From assembly GCA_035546295.1 (NCBI GenBank), contig DATKBT010000125.1, forward strand, positions 310,001 to 374,000: 64,000 nucleotides of DNA, in the 5' to 3' direction. Within the stretch, counting starts at the first letter, position 1. Every line of letters starts with the position of its first letter. The position numbers and the translations under genes were made by a program. The notes beneath the pieces were generated by a model. That model had not been told where the DNA came from. It searched no databases and saw only the letters and a program-made list of their open reading frames with translations. Origin of the DNA: DATKBT01 sp035546295. GTDB taxonomy: Bacteria > Acidobacteriota > Thermoanaerobaculia > Multivoradales > Multivoraceae. Shown here one piece after another: positions 16,485-24,993 of the stretch.

Positions 16485-17340
16485 GTCGCTGGAGGAGCGG
16501 CCGGGACCGATCCTGGTCAAGCTCGGCGGCAGCCTGATCACCGACAAAGAGCGTCGGGAGAGCGTGCGCTCCGACGTTCTCACCCGGATCGCGGTCGAGC
16601 TCGCCGCCTGTCGCGCGAGCTGGTCGGGCCGGGGGCTGATCATCGGGCACGGCAGCGGCTCCTATGGTCACTTTGCGGCAGCCGGCACCCCCCTCGCGGC
16701 GACCAGCCTGGTTCGGGCGTCGGCGGATCCGGGTCCACTCCGTACGGCAGTGGCGAGGACGCAGGACGCGGCGGCGCGGCTCCACCGGCTGGTGGTGGCG
16801 GCGCTGCTCGAGGCCGGTCTCGAGCCGTACTCGCTCGCGCCGTCGGGCTGGATCACGATTCGGGGGCGGGAGCTCGCGAGCCTGCATCTCGACCCGCTCG
16901 AGGGGGCGCTCGCGCTCGGTCTGGTTCCGGTGGTCCACGGCGACGTCGCCGTCGATCGTGACGCGGGCATGGCGATCGTGTCGACCGAGCGCGTGTTCGA
17001 GGTCCTGGCGCGAGGTCTTCGGCCGGCGTGGGTGATCTGGCTCGGCGAGACCGACGGGATCCTGGGGGCGGGGGGGGAGCGGATCGCTCGGGTGAGCGCC
17101 GCGAACCTGGAAGCGGCGCGCAGCCAGACGGGCGGCTCGGGCGGGGTCGACGTGACCGGCGGCATGCGGCTGCGCCTCGAGACCGCCTGGGAGCTCGCCT
17201 GTGCCGGCGTGCCCTCCTGGATCGGCGACGGCCGCGAGCCCGGGGTCCTGGCGGCGGCCCTGCGAGGAGAGCCGGCGGGCGGAACGCTCGTCGAACGCCG
17301 GGCGCCGGCGCAGGGAATAGAATCGTCCGGTTCCCCGTAA
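16477..17340 (+). CDS. Isopentenyl-phosphate-kinase-like amino-acid-kinase-fold protein
   Basis: This family phosphorylates isopentenyl phosphate to isopentenyl diphosphate (archaeal IPK), or fosfomycin in the related FomA. The 287-aa product has LVKLGGSLITDK (Lys15, Gly17-18, Lys24) and GHGSGSYGH at 57-65, corresponding to the diagnostic HGGGSFGH segment of IPK. It also has a VPVVHGDVAVDR strand, TDGI, and DVTGGMRLRLETA near the end. The SGDD motif seen in many IPKs reads VSTE here. The GTG start overlaps the previous gene by 8 bases. IPK is commonest in archaea, plants and a few bacteria, so this is a notable find. FomA-like activity is the main alternative. Confidence 0.75.
   Translation: MAESLEERPGPILVKLGGSLITDKERRESVRSDVLTRIAVELAACRASWSGRGLIIGHGSGSYGHFAAAGTPLAATSLVRASADPGPLRTAVARTQDAAARLHRLVVAALLEAGLEPYSLAPSGWITIRGRELASLHLDPLEGALALGLVPVVHGDVAVDRDAGMAIVSTERVFEVLARGLRPAWVIWLGETDGILGAGGERIARVSAANLEAARSQTGGSGGVDVTGGMRLRLETAWELACAGVPSWIGDGREPGVLAAALRGEPAGGTLVERRAPAQGIESSGSP
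17318..17323 (+). promoter_or_regulatory. -10 element TAGAAT upstream of the sigma-factor operon
   Basis: TAGAAT lies 28 bases before the ATG of the ECF sigma gene, inside the end of the kinase gene. It could give the sigma operon its own transcript. The -35 is not clear; the ECF factor may instead drive its own non-standard promoter. Confidence 0.35.
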
Positions 17341-17351
17341 GTCCGGACGAC

Positions 17352-17999
17352 ATGACCATGGCGATGGCGATCTCAGCCCCGGCGGGGCCCAGCGTCGACG
17401 CCCCCGGCGACACCGAGCTGATCGTCCGCGCGCGCGCGGGCGACTTGCGCGCGCGCGAGTTGCTGGCGCGGCGCTACCGCGACCCGGCGTACTTCCTCGC
17501 CCTCCAGCTCCTCGGCGATCCCGAGGAGGCTCGCGACCTGGCGCAGGACTGCCTGCTGCGCTTCTTCGTCAAGCTCGACCGGTTCGACGCGGAGCGGCCG
17601 GTGCTTCCCTGGTTGCGGCGGATCGTCCGCAACGGCGCCATCGACCTGATCCGCAGACGCAAAGTCCGCCGCGCCGACTCGCTCGACAGCTCGGGGCCCG
17701 AAGGGGACTCGATCGACGTGCTCGACGTGCGGGCGAACACCGAGGGGGCCGCCTTGGACCGAGAACGCCAGCGCTGTGTCTGGGCCTGCCTGCAGGAGCT
17801 GAGCCCTGCCCATCGGGAGATCGTGGTGCTCCGGGACTATCAGGACCTCAGCTACGAGCAGATCGCCGACGTGCTCGGCGTGCCGGTGGGGACCGTGATG
17901 TCGAGGCTGCACCGGGCCCGCCACGCGCTGCGCACGCTGGTCGTCGAGCGGATGCCCGAGCTGACCGCCGGCGGCGCCTCGCCGCCGGGAGGCGGGTGA
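17352..17999 (+). CDS. ECF-type RNA polymerase sigma factor
   Basis: The 215-aa sigma factor has region 2 (about residues 15-95: ELIVRARAGDLRARELLARRY, LGDPEEARDLAQDCLLRFF, RPVLPWLRRIVRNGAIDLIRRRK) and region 4 (about 140-200: LQELSPAHREIVVLRDYQDLSYEQIADVLGVPVGTVMSRLHRARHAL). A short linker joins them, typical of ECF factors. The ATG at 17352 is one of three closely spaced in-frame ATGs (MTMAMA). The zinc-finger anti-sigma gene follows with a TGATG overlap. The signal sensed is unknown. Confidence 0.94.
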   Translation: MTMAMAISAPAGPSVDAPGDTELIVRARAGDLRARELLARRYRDPAYFLALQLLGDPEEARDLAQDCLLRFFVKLDRFDAERPVLPWLRRIVRNGAIDLIRRRKVRRADSLDSSGPEGDSIDVLDVRANTEGAALDRERQRCVWACLQELSPAHREIVVLRDYQDLSYEQIADVLGVPVGTVMSRLHRARHALRTLVVERMPELTAGGASPPGGG

Positions 18000-18436
18000 T
18001 GAGCGAGCGCCATCCGATCGACCGGACCCTGCTGACCGGGTACATCGACGGTGTCCTGACCCAAGGGGACCGTCAACGCGTCTCGGTTCATCTGGAGTCG
18101 TGCGCAGAGTGCCGTCAGACCGTCGCGGAGATGAGGACGATCCGGGACGTCGCGCGCTCGACACCGTTTCGTGCGCTCACCGACGACCAGTGGAACGAGG
18201 CGCCCCGCTCGTCGCTGAGCCGATGGGCGCGCAACGCCGGCTGGGCGCTGCTCGCGCTCTGGCTGGTCGCGACCATCGTGCTGGTCAGCGTGCTGCCGGG
18301 CCAGGATCTCGATCCCCTGCTCGGCCGAGTCATGATCTGGGGTGCGGTCGCGGGCTGGCTGGGGCTGTTCGCCTCGGCCGCGATGGACCGCTACGCGACG
18401 TCGAGGACCGACGTCTATCGAGGGGTCAAGAAGTGA
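17999..18436 (+). CDS. Membrane anti-sigma factor with zinc-finger (zf-HC2) domain
   Basis: The N-terminus carries the zinc-binding anti-sigma motif H-x3-C-x2-C in VHLESCAECRQ (around residue 31). Two hydrophobic helices follow (about AGWALLALWLVATIVLVSVLP and VMIWGAVAGWLGLFASAAM) and then a short charged tail. Its position directly after the ECF gene makes it the cognate inhibitor. The start is ATG 17999 (overlap TGATG with the sigma stop); a GTG one codon upstream is equally possible. 145 aa. Confidence 0.85.
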   Translation: MSERHPIDRTLLTGYIDGVLTQGDRQRVSVHLESCAECRQTVAEMRTIRDVARSTPFRALTDDQWNEAPRSSLSRWARNAGWALLALWLVATIVLVSVLPGQDLDPLLGRVMIWGAVAGWLGLFASAAMDRYATSRTDVYRGVKK

Positions 18437-18759
18437 TCATGTCGACCACCGAGGAGATCGCCGGGCGCAGGATCGTCAAGGTGCTGGGTCTGGTGCGCGG
18501 TAACACCATTCGCACACGTCACCTGGGCAAGGACATCCTCGCTGGCCTGCGCGGCCTGGTCGGTGGCGAGGTCTCCGAGTACACCAAGCTGTTCGCGGAG
18601 TCCCGAGAGCAGGCGCTGGACCGGTTGGCGGAGGAGGCGAAGGGGCTCGGCGCCAACGCCATCGTCGGCGTCCGGTTCTCGACCTCGATGGTCATGACCT
18701 CGGCGGCCGAGCTCCTGGCCTACGGCACGGCCGTGGTGCTGGCCGACCGCACCGAGTGA
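18433..18759 (+). CDS. YbjQ / UPF0145 family protein
   Basis: This 108-aa protein belongs to the widespread YbjQ heavy-metal-binding-like family: STTEEIAGRRIVKVLGLVRG, HLGKDILAGLRGLVGGEVSEYTKL, then the hallmark AREQAL-like helix and LGANAIVGVRF, ending GTAVVLADR. The GTG at 18433 is preferred because it overlaps the anti-sigma stop (GTGA) and gives the same N-terminal length as E. coli YbjQ. ATG 18439 is the alternative. The family forms pentamers of unclear function. Co-translation with a sigma/anti-sigma pair suggests a stress role, by inference. Confidence 0.85.
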   Translation: MIMSTTEEIAGRRIVKVLGLVRGNTIRTRHLGKDILAGLRGLVGGEVSEYTKLFAESREQALDRLAEEAKGLGANAIVGVRFSTSMVMTSAAELLAYGTAVVLADRTE

Positions 18760-19538
18760 GCACGTCGCCAGAGCCCCGCGTCGACCTCTGCTGGGAGGAG
18801 CGGGCGGGTGTCACCGTGGCGCGCCTGATCTACCGCGAGCGACGGCTCAACCTGGTCGGAACCCCGGGTCTGGCCGCGCTCGAGACGGCGTTCGACGAGC
18901 TGAGCGCGCGCTCCGATTTGCGGGTCGTGGTGCTCTCCGGCGGCGGCGACCGCGCGTTCGTCGGCGGCGCCGACATCGGCGAGATGGCGACCCTCGACCG
19001 CGCCAGCGCCCGCCGATTCATCACCCGGCTGCACGGCATCTGCGAGCGGATCCGGAATCTGGCGGTGCCCGTCGTCGCCCGGATCGAGGGCTACTGCCTG
19101 GGCGCCGGGCTCGAGCTCGCGGCCTGTTGCGACCTGAGGCTGGCCGCCTCCGGAGCGCGTTTCGGGATGCCCGAGGTGCGGGTCGGCATCCCGTCGGTGA
19201 TCGAGGCGGCCCTGCTGCCGCGGCTCATCGGCCTCGGACGCGCGCAGGACCTCGTACTCACCGGCCGCATGGTGGACGCCGAGGAGGCCCGCCGGATCGG
19301 TCTGGTCGACGGCGTCGCGGAGTCGGTAGCCGCCCTGGACGCGCTGGTCGACCAGCGGGTGGACGAGCTCGCGGCTGGCGGCCCTCGCGCCCTGGCGGAT
19401 CAGAAGGAGCTGATGCGCCGATGGCAGGAGCTGCCGCTCTCGGCCGCGATCGAGGCCGGCATCGACGCCTTCGAGCGGAGCTGGGAAACGACCGAGCCGA
19501 CCGAGCGGATGCAGGCCTTCCTCGCGCGCAAGCGGTAG
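18756..19538 (+). CDS. Enoyl-CoA hydratase/isomerase family protein
   Basis: Crotonase-fold enzymes hydrate or isomerise enoyl-CoA in beta-oxidation. The 260-aa product has the oxyanion-hole segments FVGGADIGEM and EGYCLGAGLELAACCDLRLA. The two acidic positions of true hydratases are present: Glu in GAGLELA and Glu in FGMPEVRVGIPS. It starts at GTG 18756 inside the ybjQ stop (GTGA) and is the last gene of the sigma operon. It converges on the MFS gene. Confidence 0.92.
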   Translation: MSTSPEPRVDLCWEERAGVTVARLIYRERRLNLVGTPGLAALETAFDELSARSDLRVVVLSGGGDRAFVGGADIGEMATLDRASARRFITRLHGICERIRNLAVPVVARIEGYCLGAGLELAACCDLRLAASGARFGMPEVRVGIPSVIEAALLPRLIGLGRAQDLVLTGRMVDAEEARRIGLVDGVAESVAALDALVDQRVDELAAGGPRALADQKELMRRWQELPLSAAIEAGIDAFERSWETTEPTERMQAFLARKR

Positions 19539-19552
19539 GCGGCGACGGAGCT

Positions 19553-21112
19553 TCAGGCCGCCCGCGGATGGGCGGCTTCGAGCTCCTGCAGGTTCTGGTC
19601 TGGGAGCCTGGTGGCGGCGAGCAGCGCCAGCACCGAGACCACGCAGGCGCCCACGAACAGAGCGTGCAGGCCGCTCGACAGCGCCTCGCCCATGCTCGCC
19701 AGCTCGCTCGGGCTCAGGGTCTCGCGCAGGACGGGATCGAGCAGCGCGTTGGCGTCGTCGAAGTCGATGCCGCTGCCGGCCAGGTCGCGACGCAGCCCGG
19801 CGGTGAGCAGCGCGCCGAGCAGCGCGACGCCGATCGCGCCCCCCAGGCTGCGGAAGAAGATGTTGAGCGAGGTGGAGAGGCCGAGATACTCGCGCGGCGA
19901 CACGGTCTGGATCACGATCAGCAGGCACAACATCGAAAGCCCCATGCCGGCCCCCATCAGGGTCATGTCGGCGAGCAGGAAGCTGCGCGGCGTCCTCGGC
20001 CCGACGCGGAGCAGGAACACGAAGCCCGCGACCACCAGCGAGAACCCGCACAGGCAGAGACGCCGCACCGGGACGGTGGCGATCAGCCGCCCGGTCAGGA
20101 CGCTGGTGGCCACCCAGGCGAAGATGAACGGCGACAGCGCCATCCCGGCGCCGGTGGCGGTGGAGCCGAGCACCCCCTGCACGAACATCGGGATGAACGA
20201 GATGGCGCCGAACATCGCCATCCCGGCGAGGCCGGCCGCGATCAACGGCCAGCGCATGGTGGGCATGGCGAGCAGCCCCAGCGGCACCAGCGGGCTGCGC
20301 GCGCGAGCCTCGGTGCGCACGAACCAGAGGGTGACGAGGACGGCGGCGATGAGCAGAGCCGGGCCGAGCAGACCACCGCCCAGTCCCCGGCTTGCCAGCT
20401 CGGTCATCGCCAGCAGCAGCAGGGAGGCGCCGGCGGCGAGGGTGCCGGCGCCGAGCCAGTCGATGACGGGGCGCTCGTGACGCGCGCGATCGACCAGTGC
20501 CGCGTAGATCAAGAGCCCGGCGACCAGGCCGATCGGCAGGTTGATGAAGAAGACCCACCGCCACGACAGGTGGTCGGTGAGCAGGCCGCCCGCCAGCGGA
20601 CCCACCAGGCTTGCGATCCCCCATACGCTCGAGAACAGCGCCTGCATCCGGGCGCGCTGGCTCGGCGTGTAGAGATCGCCGATCACGGCCATGCCGAGTG
20701 GCATGAGCCCGCCGGCGCCGAGGCCCTGGAAGGCGCGCGCCGCGATCAGCCAGTCGATCGAACGAGCCAGGCCTGCTGCGGTCGAGCCGACCAGGAAGAC
20801 GACGATCGCCAGCAGGATCAGGCGCCGGCGACCGAACTGGTCCGAGAATCGCCCCCACAGCGGCAGGGTGACGGTGGAGGTGAGGATGTAGGCGGAGAAG
20901 ACCCAGCTGTACCGGTCGATGCCGCCGAGCGACGAGATCACGGTCGGCATCGCGGTGCTGACCACCGTCGCCTCCATCGCCGACAGGAAGCTCGCCGTCA
21001 TCACCGCCAGCACCACGCCGCGCCGGCGGCGGGTCGAGAGCTGAAGCTCGGCGATCGGTTTGGGTCGGCTGCTCGCCGTGACGGGGGAGTCCGACGCAGG
21101 CTCGGCCGACAC
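19553..21112 (-). CDS. MFS drug-efflux transporter, DHA2 (EmrB/QacA) family
   Basis: The 519-aa inner-membrane protein has about 14 predicted helices. Motif A (GRFSDQFGRRRLI) lies after helix 2 and the DHA2 motif C (WGIASLVGPLAGGLLTDHLSWRWVFFINLPIG) in helix 5. It probably exports hydrophobic compounds by proton antiport. The GTG start at 21112 lies 5 bases after the thioredoxin-like gene stop. The Shine-Dalgarno GAGGAGA overlaps that stop codon, so translation is coupled. The long open extension upstream is the shadow of the neighbouring gene. Confidence 0.9.
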   Translation of the reverse strand: MSAEPASDSPVTASSRPKPIAELQLSTRRRRGVVLAVMTASFLSAMEATVVSTAMPTVISSLGGIDRYSWVFSAYILTSTVTLPLWGRFSDQFGRRRLILLAIVVFLVGSTAAGLARSIDWLIAARAFQGLGAGGLMPLGMAVIGDLYTPSQRARMQALFSSVWGIASLVGPLAGGLLTDHLSWRWVFFINLPIGLVAGLLIYAALVDRARHERPVIDWLGAGTLAAGASLLLLAMTELASRGLGGGLLGPALLIAAVLVTLWFVRTEARARSPLVPLGLLAMPTMRWPLIAAGLAGMAMFGAISFIPMFVQGVLGSTATGAGMALSPFIFAWVATSVLTGRLIATVPVRRLCLCGFSLVVAGFVFLLRVGPRTPRSFLLADMTLMGAGMGLSMLCLLIVIQTVSPREYLGLSTSLNIFFRSLGGAIGVALLGALLTAGLRRDLAGSGIDFDDANALLDPVLRETLSPSELASMGEALSSGLHALFVGACVVSVLALLAATRLPDQNLQELEAAHPRAA

Positions 21113-21117
21113 TCTCC

Positions 21118-21945
21118 TCAACGAAGCTTGCCGGCGCTGGCGAGGGTGTTGTGCAGCGCGACCTCGGGGTATCGCCACGAGTATCCGCTGATCCTGCCGA
21201 TCTCCTCTCCGTCGGAGAAGAGGATCCCGGTCGGCGTCGTCCTCACCTCGAGACGCTGAGCCTCCGGGTCGGCGAAATCGCTCGGAATCCCGTAGTACTC
21301 GAACCGGATTCGGCTGTCGGCGAGCAGCTCCTCGACCTTGAAGACGTGGGGCAGGAACTCGACGCAGACCGAGCACCAGGTCCCGAAGAAGACGCGGATG
21401 ACGATCGGCTCCTCGACCGACTGGAGGCGGCTCAGGAACGCCTCGTTGGCCGGCGCGTAGGCGTTTGCGCGAGCTCGATAGGAAGGGTCGTACTCCATGA
21501 CGTCGGAGGCCGTCTGGGGCCCCAGCAGATGAGCGCGCTGCTGGAGCGTCACCGTGCGTCCTTCGACCGAGAACTTCGGCAGATCGTCCACCAGCTCGAA
21601 CGTCCCGGCAGGCTCGGGAGGTGGGCTCGGAAGCTTGTCGAAGGTGCCGTCGACGTTGCCGTGGATGGCTGCCGGCGGGTAGAGCTTGAGGGTGCGATCA
21701 CGCGGCGTCAGCTCGATCCACTTCGACAGCTCCGGGGTGCGGATGAGGATCGAGCCGTGGCCCGCAGAGTGGAAGAAGTCGGCCTCGACCTCGTTACCGT
21801 CGAGGAGCAGCACGTAGCTGCCGATCGGCGAGAACCTCGGATCGCGGGCCGCACCCTGGGCGGCGGCCGCGGAGGACGTCGCGACGAGGAGGGAGGCGCA
21901 CAAGAGCAGCGCCCGGTACGAGGCCGAGGGGAGAAGGAAGCACAT
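21118..21945 (-). CDS. Secreted thioredoxin-fold protein
   Basis: The 275-aa product starts with a signal peptide (ALLLCASLLVATSSAAAAQ). A ~130-aa N-terminal beta-rich region that I cannot assign follows, then a thioredoxin fold with the redox motif FFGTWCSVCVEFLPHV (WCSVC, a CxxC) and the cis-Pro strand TTPTGILFSDGEEIGRISGY. It is probably a periplasmic thiol-disulfide protein of TlpA/ResA type. AGGAGT precedes the ATG. A -10-like TACGAT is at 22020-22025 on this strand. Coupled to the downstream MFS gene. Confidence 0.85.
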   Translation of the reverse strand: MCFLLPSASYRALLLCASLLVATSSAAAAQGAARDPRFSPIGSYVLLLDGNEVEADFFHSAGHGSILIRTPELSKWIELTPRDRTLKLYPPAAIHGNVDGTFDKLPSPPPEPAGTFELVDDLPKFSVEGRTVTLQQRAHLLGPQTASDVMEYDPSYRARANAYAPANEAFLSRLQSVEEPIVIRVFFGTWCSVCVEFLPHVFKVEELLADSRIRFEYYGIPSDFADPEAQRLEVRTTPTGILFSDGEEIGRISGYSWRYPEVALHNTLASAGKLR

Positions 21946-22044
21946 GCTGAGGACTCCTGGGCGGGGATGCGATCGGCGTGAGCGTGGAGCGAGGGCGAGA
22001 GGGCGACGCCCGCGCGGGGATCGTACCAGCCCGTCCGGGCGCCT

Positions 22045-23175
22045 TCAGCGTTCCGCGGGGTTGGCCTCGGCGTTGGTCTCAGCGTTGTTCTCGGCGTTGG
22101 TCTCGGCGTTGGTCTCGGGCGCCGCCGACGCGCCGCCTCGCCAGATGCCCACTTCGTGCCTGCCAGCGGAGTCGGCGGCGGCGCGGAACATGCCCTGGGT
22201 GTTGAACGGCATGGCGATCTGGCCGAAACGGTCGACCGCGATCAGGCCGCCGTCGCCGGGCGCCAGCTCCTCGTCGATCAGGTGCGTGGCGGCCTCTGCG
22301 AGGCTCTGGCCGCCGTGCCCGATGCGGGCCGACAGATCGTGAGCGATCGCTCGCCGGATGAACTCCTCCCCCTTGCCGGTGCAGGAAACGGCGACGGTAC
22401 GGTTGTCGGCGTAGGTGCCGGCGCCGATCACGGGTACGTCGCCGACGCGTCCCCAGCGCTTGTTGACCAGGCCCCCGGTGGAGGTGGCTGCCGCGAGGTT
22501 GCCGTAGCGATCCAGCGCGACCGCCCCGACCGTCGCCATGCCCGCCGGAGTCGAGCCCGAGCGCCGGGCCTCGCGCCACTGCTGGAGGCGGCGCTCGGTG
22601 GTGAAGTAGTCCTGTGGAGCCCGTGGGATCCCCTGCTCGCGGGCGAAGGCGTCGGCGCCGTCGCCGGTGAGCAGGACGTGCTGCGAGCCCTCCATGACCC
22701 GGCGCGCGAGCAGGATCGGGTTGCGGACGTTGCGCACGCCCGCGACCGCTCCGGCGGCGAGCGTCCGGCCGTCCATCAGCGCGGCATCGAGCTCGTGGAG
22801 GCCGTCGTAGTTGAGGACCGCGCCGCGGCCGGCGTTGAACAGCGGATCGTCCTCGAGCCGGACCACGACGGCCTGGACCACTTCGAGCGCAGCGCCGCCG
22901 TCGCGCAGCATGCGCTCGCCCTCGGCCAGTGCGGCCTCGAGCGCCGCCTCGTAGTCGGTCGCCGAAGTCCGCTCCGGGTCGATCCTGCCCGCCCCGCCGT
23001 GCAGCGCGATCGCCCATTCTCGGGGGCGGGGCTCGGCCTCGGACGTGGCGCCCGGGACCTCCGAGAAATCGCTGCCGGCCGGACGATCGGGCGCGGAGCA
23101 GCCCAGGAGGATCCCGGGGATCGCGATGGTGACGGCGGGACCGAAACCGACCCAGCTCCTGGGAACGACGCTCAC
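22045..23175 (-). CDS. Lipoprotein isoaspartyl peptidase / L-asparaginase (Ntn-hydrolase)
   Basis: This is a plant-type asparaginase/isoaspartyl dipeptidase. The 376-aa precursor has WAIALHGGAGRIDP and LFNAGRGAVLNYDG. The autocleavage site with nucleophilic Thr lies in GMATVGAVALDRYGNLAAATSTGG. An N-terminal lipobox ILLGC predicts a membrane-anchored, exported enzyme, unusual for a family that is often cytosolic. The C-terminus ends in a repetitive Asn-Ala-Glu-Thr tail encoded by 12-bp repeats. GTG 23175 overlaps the M32 peptidase stop (GTGA). Confidence 0.9.
   Translation of the reverse strand: MSVVPRSWVGFGPAVTIAIPGILLGCSAPDRPAGSDFSEVPGATSEAEPRPREWAIALHGGAGRIDPERTSATDYEAALEAALAEGERMLRDGGAALEVVQAVVVRLEDDPLFNAGRGAVLNYDGLHELDAALMDGRTLAAGAVAGVRNVRNPILLARRVMEGSQHVLLTGDGADAFAREQGIPRAPQDYFTTERRLQQWREARRSGSTPAGMATVGAVALDRYGNLAAATSTGGLVNKRWGRVGDVPVIGAGTYADNRTVAVSCTGKGEEFIRRAIAHDLSARIGHGGQSLAEAATHLIDEELAPGDGGLIAVDRFGQIAMPFNTQGMFRAAADSAGRHEVGIWRGGASAAPETNAETNAENNAETNAEANPAER
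22057..22116 (-). repeat. Five 12-bp tandem repeats encoding an NAET-type tail
   Basis: Plus-strand units follow ggcgttggtctc (22069-22080, 22093-22104 and 22105-22116 exact; 22057-22068 and 22081-22092 with substitutions). They encode an E-T-N-A / E-N-N-A tail at the C-terminus of the peptidase lipoprotein. Unit number is likely variable. Confidence 0.85.
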
Positions 23176-24692
23176 CCGACCGCCTCGGACATCTGCTCGA
23201 ACAGCTCGTGGACATGACGCAGGAAGGCGTCGGCCTGGAGCGGCCGGCCGGTGGCGCGCACGATCACCTCGGCCGGCGAGACGGTGGCGGCGAGGCGATG
23301 GACACGTTCGCCGAGCCATCCGAGCAGGGGCGCGAACTCGCCGCCCGCAAACCCTGCGTCGAGGTCGCCCAGCTCGGCGCACGCCGCCTCGAAAAGCTGA
23401 GAGGCCGCGAGGTTCCCCAGGGTGTAGGTCGGGAAGTACCCGAACAGGCCGATCGCCCAGTGGATGTCCTGGAGCACGCCGTGGTTGGCGTCGGCCGGAG
23501 TGACACCGAGGAGGTCGGCGTAGACGGCATGCCAGGCGTCGATCAGCTCGCCGACCTCGAGATCGCCCGAGAGCAGGCTGCGCTCGAGACGGTAGCGCGC
23601 GAGGATGTGCAGGTCGTAGGTCACCTGATCGGCGTCGACCCGGATGGCCCCGCGGGCCATCTCGTGCACGTGCGCCCAGAGCTGCTCGGCCGTCGAGAAG
23701 GGCACCGGAAGGTGCTCGGGAAGCCAGGCCCACAGCCAGCGGCAGAAGCCCGGGCTCCGGCCGACCAGGTTCTCCCAGAGGCGCGATTGCGACTCGTGCA
23801 GGCCGAGCGAGGCGGCGCCGCCGGCCGGTGACTCGAACAGGTCGGGAGGCAGGCCCTGCTCGTAGAGCGCATGGCCGGCCTCGTGCAGGAAGCCGTAGAG
23901 ACCTGGACGCAGGTCGTGGACGTCCGCGCGCCACGTGAACCGGACGTCGTCGGGGCCGATCGTGATGCAGAAGGGGTGCGCGGAGGCGTCGATGCGGCCG
24001 CGGGCGGGGTCGAAGCCGAGGGCGGCGACGACCCGCAGACCCACCTCCCTCTGCCGCTCGAGGGGGTAGGCGGGGGCGCCGCCAGCGACCGCGGCGGCGG
24101 GCGCGACGGGGAGCGCTCGCGCTCGCGGGCTCAGCTCGCTCTCCAGGTGCGAGAACAGCCGATCGAGGTCGGCCGCGCGCGTTTCGGGCTCGTACTCGTC
24201 GAGCAGGGCGTCGTAGAGATCGCCGGAGGCCGCGCCGATCGCGGCCGCCTGCTCGCGCTTGAGCCGGATCATGCGCTCGAGGGCCGGCTGGAAGCGGTCG
24301 AAGCTGTTCTCGGCGCGCGCCTGCTGCCAGGAGGCCGCGCCGACCGCACCGGCCGCGGCGAGCTCGCCGGCGAGCCGCCTCGGGATCGCCAGCGCCCGCC
24401 CGCTCCGGCGCCGTGCCTCGAGCGCGACCGCCGACTCGAGTGGCGTGCCTTCGGCCTGGAGCGCCTTCTCGATCGCCCGCTGGAGCTGGTCCGAGGTCAG
24501 CCGGTCGTGGAGCAGGGTCGCCACGGTCGAGAGCTGCTGCGATCGGCCGATCGCGGCCGACGCGGGCATCCCGGTCTCCTGGTCCCACGAGAGGAGCGCT
24601 TCGATCGACTCGAGACGGCGGATCTCGGCCCACCACTCGTGCAGCTCCTCGATCGCCGGGCTGAGCGGCCGGGAGCGCGTCTCGTCGGGCAT
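23172..24692 (-). CDS. Carboxypeptidase Taq-type metallopeptidase (M32)
   Basis: The 506-aa product has the family's usual length, all-helical make-up and zinc site: HEAGH in GFLHEAGHALYEQG, plus the downstream Glu motif HESQSRLWENLVGRS. It removes C-terminal residues, usually in the cytosol, and carries no signal peptide. ATG 24692 was chosen because upstream in-frame sequence is unlike the family and a -10-like gcTAGGGT lies 7 nt before it. It is followed with a 4-base overlap by the isoaspartyl peptidase gene, so the two form a peptide-degradation pair. Confidence 0.94.
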   Translation of the reverse strand: MPDETRSRPLSPAIEELHEWWAEIRRLESIEALLSWDQETGMPASAAIGRSQQLSTVATLLHDRLTSDQLQRAIEKALQAEGTPLESAVALEARRRSGRALAIPRRLAGELAAAGAVGAASWQQARAENSFDRFQPALERMIRLKREQAAAIGAASGDLYDALLDEYEPETRAADLDRLFSHLESELSPRARALPVAPAAAVAGGAPAYPLERQREVGLRVVAALGFDPARGRIDASAHPFCITIGPDDVRFTWRADVHDLRPGLYGFLHEAGHALYEQGLPPDLFESPAGGAASLGLHESQSRLWENLVGRSPGFCRWLWAWLPEHLPVPFSTAEQLWAHVHEMARGAIRVDADQVTYDLHILARYRLERSLLSGDLEVGELIDAWHAVYADLLGVTPADANHGVLQDIHWAIGLFGYFPTYTLGNLAASQLFEAACAELGDLDAGFAGGEFAPLLGWLGERVHRLAATVSPAEVIVRATGRPLQADAFLRHVHELFEQMSEAVG

Positions 24693-24993
24693 GAGCGCGA
24701 CCCTAGCAGCCGCGGTCGCGCTCCCGCGGGCTGGGTTTCGAGCGCGATGGGCCCAGGATGCAGGGCGCATCTCGCGATGCGCCCACGCCGCCGAAACCCA
24801 CCGGAGACGCCGTTTCTGTAGACTCGGCACCGTCGGCGACTTTCCTCTCAAGTGGTTGGAGTGGATAGACTTCGCTCGACCTGACGATCATGCCCAAGCT
24901 CTTGTCAGCAGGGGGCTCCCCGTGCGCCCCGCACCGTTCGTGTGCGACGACTCGTCGCATTGCTGATCCGCCCGAGGCGTGGGGGGGTGGGGC
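24693..24993. other. Divergent intergenic region (301 bp)
   Basis: This spacer lies between the leftward M32 peptidase and the rightward solenoid-kinase gene. On the minus strand gcTAGGGT (24700-24705) lies 7 nt before the peptidase ATG. On the plus strand two TAGACT hexamers (24829-24834 and 24866-24871) are candidate -10 elements for the kinase, without a good -35. I see no small ORF or RNA that I can support. Confidence 0.4.
24700..24705 (-). promoter_or_regulatory. -10 element of the M32 peptidase gene (gcTAGGGT)
   Basis: Minus-strand TAGGGT preceded by gc, with 7 nt to the ATG; fits the leaderless pattern of the window. Confidence 0.4.

Noticed and set aside
22057..22116. Tandem repeats as a CRISPR array
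   Set aside because: 12-bp in-frame units without spacers, within a coding C-terminus; no cas genes in the window.
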